Assembly (NCBI GenBank): GCA_017856985.1
Contig: JAFMEA010000004.1
Coordinates: 17,150-81,149 of the forward strand
DNA: 64,000 nt
Direction of reading: 5' to 3'
Source of the DNA: Planktomarina sp.
GTDB lineage: Bacteria > Pseudomonadota > Alphaproteobacteria > Rhodobacterales > Rhodobacteraceae
The position numbers were made by a program, and so were the translations under genes. This document shows positions 62,437 through 64,000 of this stretch, one piece after another; within the stretch, counting starts at the first letter, position 1; each line of letters starts with the position of its first letter. The notes under the pieces are model-generated. The model worked only from the letters and a program-made list of their open reading frames with translations, made no database searches and had not been told where the DNA came from.

Positions 62437-64000
62437 ATGGCAGACATAACAACTGCAGTTCTTATAATTGGTACCGGACCAGCAGGTGCAGCCTCTGGAG
62501 CTCTTTTGTCCACTTACGGTATAGAGAACATGATGATTAATCGCTACCACTGGCTGGCGAATACACCAAGAGCGCACATCACCAATCAGCGAACAATGGA
62601 AGTGTTACGTGATCTTGGCCATGATGTTGAGGCAGAAGCATATATGCACGCAACTGAACAAGATCTGATGGGAGAGAACGTTTTTTGCGAAAGCCTTGCC
62701 GGCGAAGAGATTGGACGCATGAACAGTTGGGGAACACATCCGTTGTCCAAAGCAGAACACTTACTTAGTAGCCCAACTTTCATGAACGACTTACCGCAAA
62801 CCTTCATGGAACCATTGCTGTTCACAACCGCCTGCAAACGCGGCACCAGAACGAGAATGAGTATGGAGTATAAAAGTCACGAACAAGATTCTGATGGTGT
62901 CACAACGACTTGCTTGGACCGTTTAACTGGAAAAGAAGTAAAAATCCGTTCAAAATATCTAATTGGTGCCGATGGTGGGAACTCACTGGTTGCAGAGAAT
63001 GAAAAGTTACCAATTGAGGGTAAAATGGGTGTGGGCGGATCCATGAATATATTATTTCGCGCGGATCTGTCAAAATACGTCGCCCATCGCCCATCAGTAT
63101 TATATTGGGTAATGCAGCCCGGCGCAGATGTAGGCGGAATTGGCATGGGACTGGTGCGTATGATCCGCCCCTGGAACGAATGGCTAATTGTTTGGGGCTA
63201 TGACGTTACCCGACCAGCTCCAATAGTGGACGAAACAATGGCTACAGACGTAGCACGCCAATTGGTTGGTGATCCACAATTAGAAATTGAATTACTGAGT
63301 GCCAACACCTGGACCGTGAATAATGCATACGCGACGAAGCTCAGCAAGGGGCGCGTCTTTATCATGGGCGACGCAGCGCATCGGCACCCCCCCTCTAACG
63401 GACTAGGCTCAAATACCTCCATCCAAGATGCTTTCAATCTTTGTTGGAAACTTGCGAGTGTACTTAATAAGCAAGCCGGCGAGGCTTTGCTTGAAACCTA
63501 TGATACCGAACGTGCGCCAGTGGCTAAACAGGTCGTTACTAGGGCTAATCAGTCAATATCTGAATTTGGGCCTATCTTTGAAGCTTTGGGTATGACCGGT
63601 GGGACTGACTACGAGTTGATCAAATCTAATATGGATGCGCGCTGCGGTACAGACGCCAAGGCAGAGGCACAGCGCGACGCATTGAACAAAGCAATTGCGT
63701 TTAAGCGTTATGAGTTTGATGCCCACGGAATTGAAATGAACCAACGTTATTCCTCCAATGCAATTGTCTGCGACGGACAATTAGAACCAGTTTTTAAAAA
63801 AGATGCAGTCTTACATTATCAACCCACAACGTGGCCAGGCGCGCGGCTTCCACATGCTTGGGTTTTTGACCTCTCTGGTAGGAAACACTCTACACTAGAC
63901 CTAGCTGGCGGTGGTACTTTTGCTCTCTTTACTGGGCTCGGGGGTGAAACATGGGCAACAGCTGCAAACGAACTATCTATCGAATTTGGAATAGTGATTA
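62437..64000 (+). CDS. FAD-dependent aromatic (phenol-type) monooxygenase, partial
   Basis: The first 521 codons of a TfdB/PheA-like flavoprotein hydroxylase; the frame is open to the window edge. It starts at ATG 62437 with GGAG 7 nt upstream. Class A flavin monooxygenase motifs are present: VLIIGTGPAGAASGALLSTY (N-terminal FAD fold), YLIGADGGNSLVAE (DG motif), and VFIMGDAAHRHPPSNGLGSN with SIQDAFNLCWKLASVL (GD motif). The family includes 2,4-dichlorophenol 6-monooxygenase; this enzyme more likely hydroxylates a natural phenolic compound. The C-terminal thioredoxin-like region has begun (FALFTGLGGETW). Confidence 0.88.
   Translation, partial: MADITTAVLIIGTGPAGAASGALLSTYGIENMMINRYHWLANTPRAHITNQRTMEVLRDLGHDVEAEAYMHATEQDLMGENVFCESLAGEEIGRMNSWGTHPLSKAEHLLSSPTFMNDLPQTFMEPLLFTTACKRGTRTRMSMEYKSHEQDSDGVTTTCLDRLTGKEVKIRSKYLIGADGGNSLVAENEKLPIEGKMGVGGSMNILFRADLSKYVAHRPSVLYWVMQPGADVGGIGMGLVRMIRPWNEWLIVWGYDVTRPAPIVDETMATDVARQLVGDPQLEIELLSANTWTVNNAYATKLSKGRVFIMGDAAHRHPPSNGLGSNTSIQDAFNLCWKLASVLNKQAGEALLETYDTERAPVAKQVVTRANQSISEFGPIFEALGMTGGTDYELIKSNMDARCGTDAKAEAQRDALNKAIAFKRYEFDAHGIEMNQRYSSNAIVCDGQLEPVFKKDAVLHYQPTTWPGARLPHAWVFDLSGRKHSTLDLAGGGTFALFTGLGGETWATAANELSIEFGIVI

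Overview
This window looks like chromosome of a marine alphaproteobacterium of the order Rhodobacterales (roseobacter-like). The inference rests on gene content and order (pdxJ with acpS, a DUF2062 protein, rsh, rpoZ and folK; fmt beside two def-type genes; an aerobic-type cobalamin locus with cobN, cobW and a riboswitch-led cbtBA; sseA next to an aromatic aminotransferase; an accD-folC pair). Base composition looks clearly AT-richer than in most cultured roseobacters, which suggests a streamlined pelagic lineage; this is a judgement by eye. I found no rRNA, tRNA, insertion sequence, prophage or CRISPR array. Genes are tightly packed, with many ATGA, GTGA or TGATG start/stop overlaps.

Layout. 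1-4.8 kb (minus): acpS (cut by the window edge), pdxJ, a DUF2062 membrane protein, the bifunctional (p)ppGpp enzyme, rpoZ and folK. 4.9-7.6 kb (plus): NYN-domain protein, ispH, a methyltransferase and rnhA. 7.6-9.5 kb (minus): fmt, a deformylase-like paralogue with altered active-site motifs, and a normal def. 9.7-10.9 kb: a PatB/MalY-type C-S lyase.

10.9-32.8 kb is dominated by cobalamin and cobalt genes. Leftward: small DUF6732-like protein, cobH, cobL, cobI, a cbiG-cobJ fusion, cobM and an unrecognised 116-aa protein. Rightward from a dyad-rich divergent intergenic region: a DUF1636 protein, cobC, cobD. After a lytic transglycosylase and smc come a cobalamin riboswitch with the cobalt transporter genes cbtB and cbtA, a second DUF1636 protein, cobW, a GNAT protein, a small antisense gene, cobN, cobO and a tandem pair of Lin0512-family proteins. 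CobG/CobZ, CobF and CobK are not in the window, so any complete pathway needs genes elsewhere.

32.8-49.5 kb is housekeeping: an MnmC-type oxidoreductase divergent from mnmD, an EamA transporter, Slt transglycosylase, dapA, smpB, sseA, an aminotransferase, PBP1A convergent with mlaA-mlaC, a RidA protein, a glycerophosphodiesterase, a FemAB/GNAT-like protein, phhB, a peroxiredoxin and an FAD ferredoxin reductase. 49.5-62 kb: rsmD, a DEAD-box helicase, map, a molybdopterin-binding-domain protein, GNAT, AhpD-like and OmpA-like proteins, ilvD, a CPBP protease, accD, folC and zapE. The window ends inside a TfdB-like flavin monooxygenase.

No clear-cut novel defence or mobile system is visible. The best leads are the poorly characterised small proteins embedded in the cobalamin region (DUF6732-like, two DUF1636, two Lin0512, a 55-aa basic protein), a deformylase-like protein lacking two catalytic motifs, a terminator-like hairpin inside cobL, and the structured divergent intergenic region at 16.8-17.1 kb.
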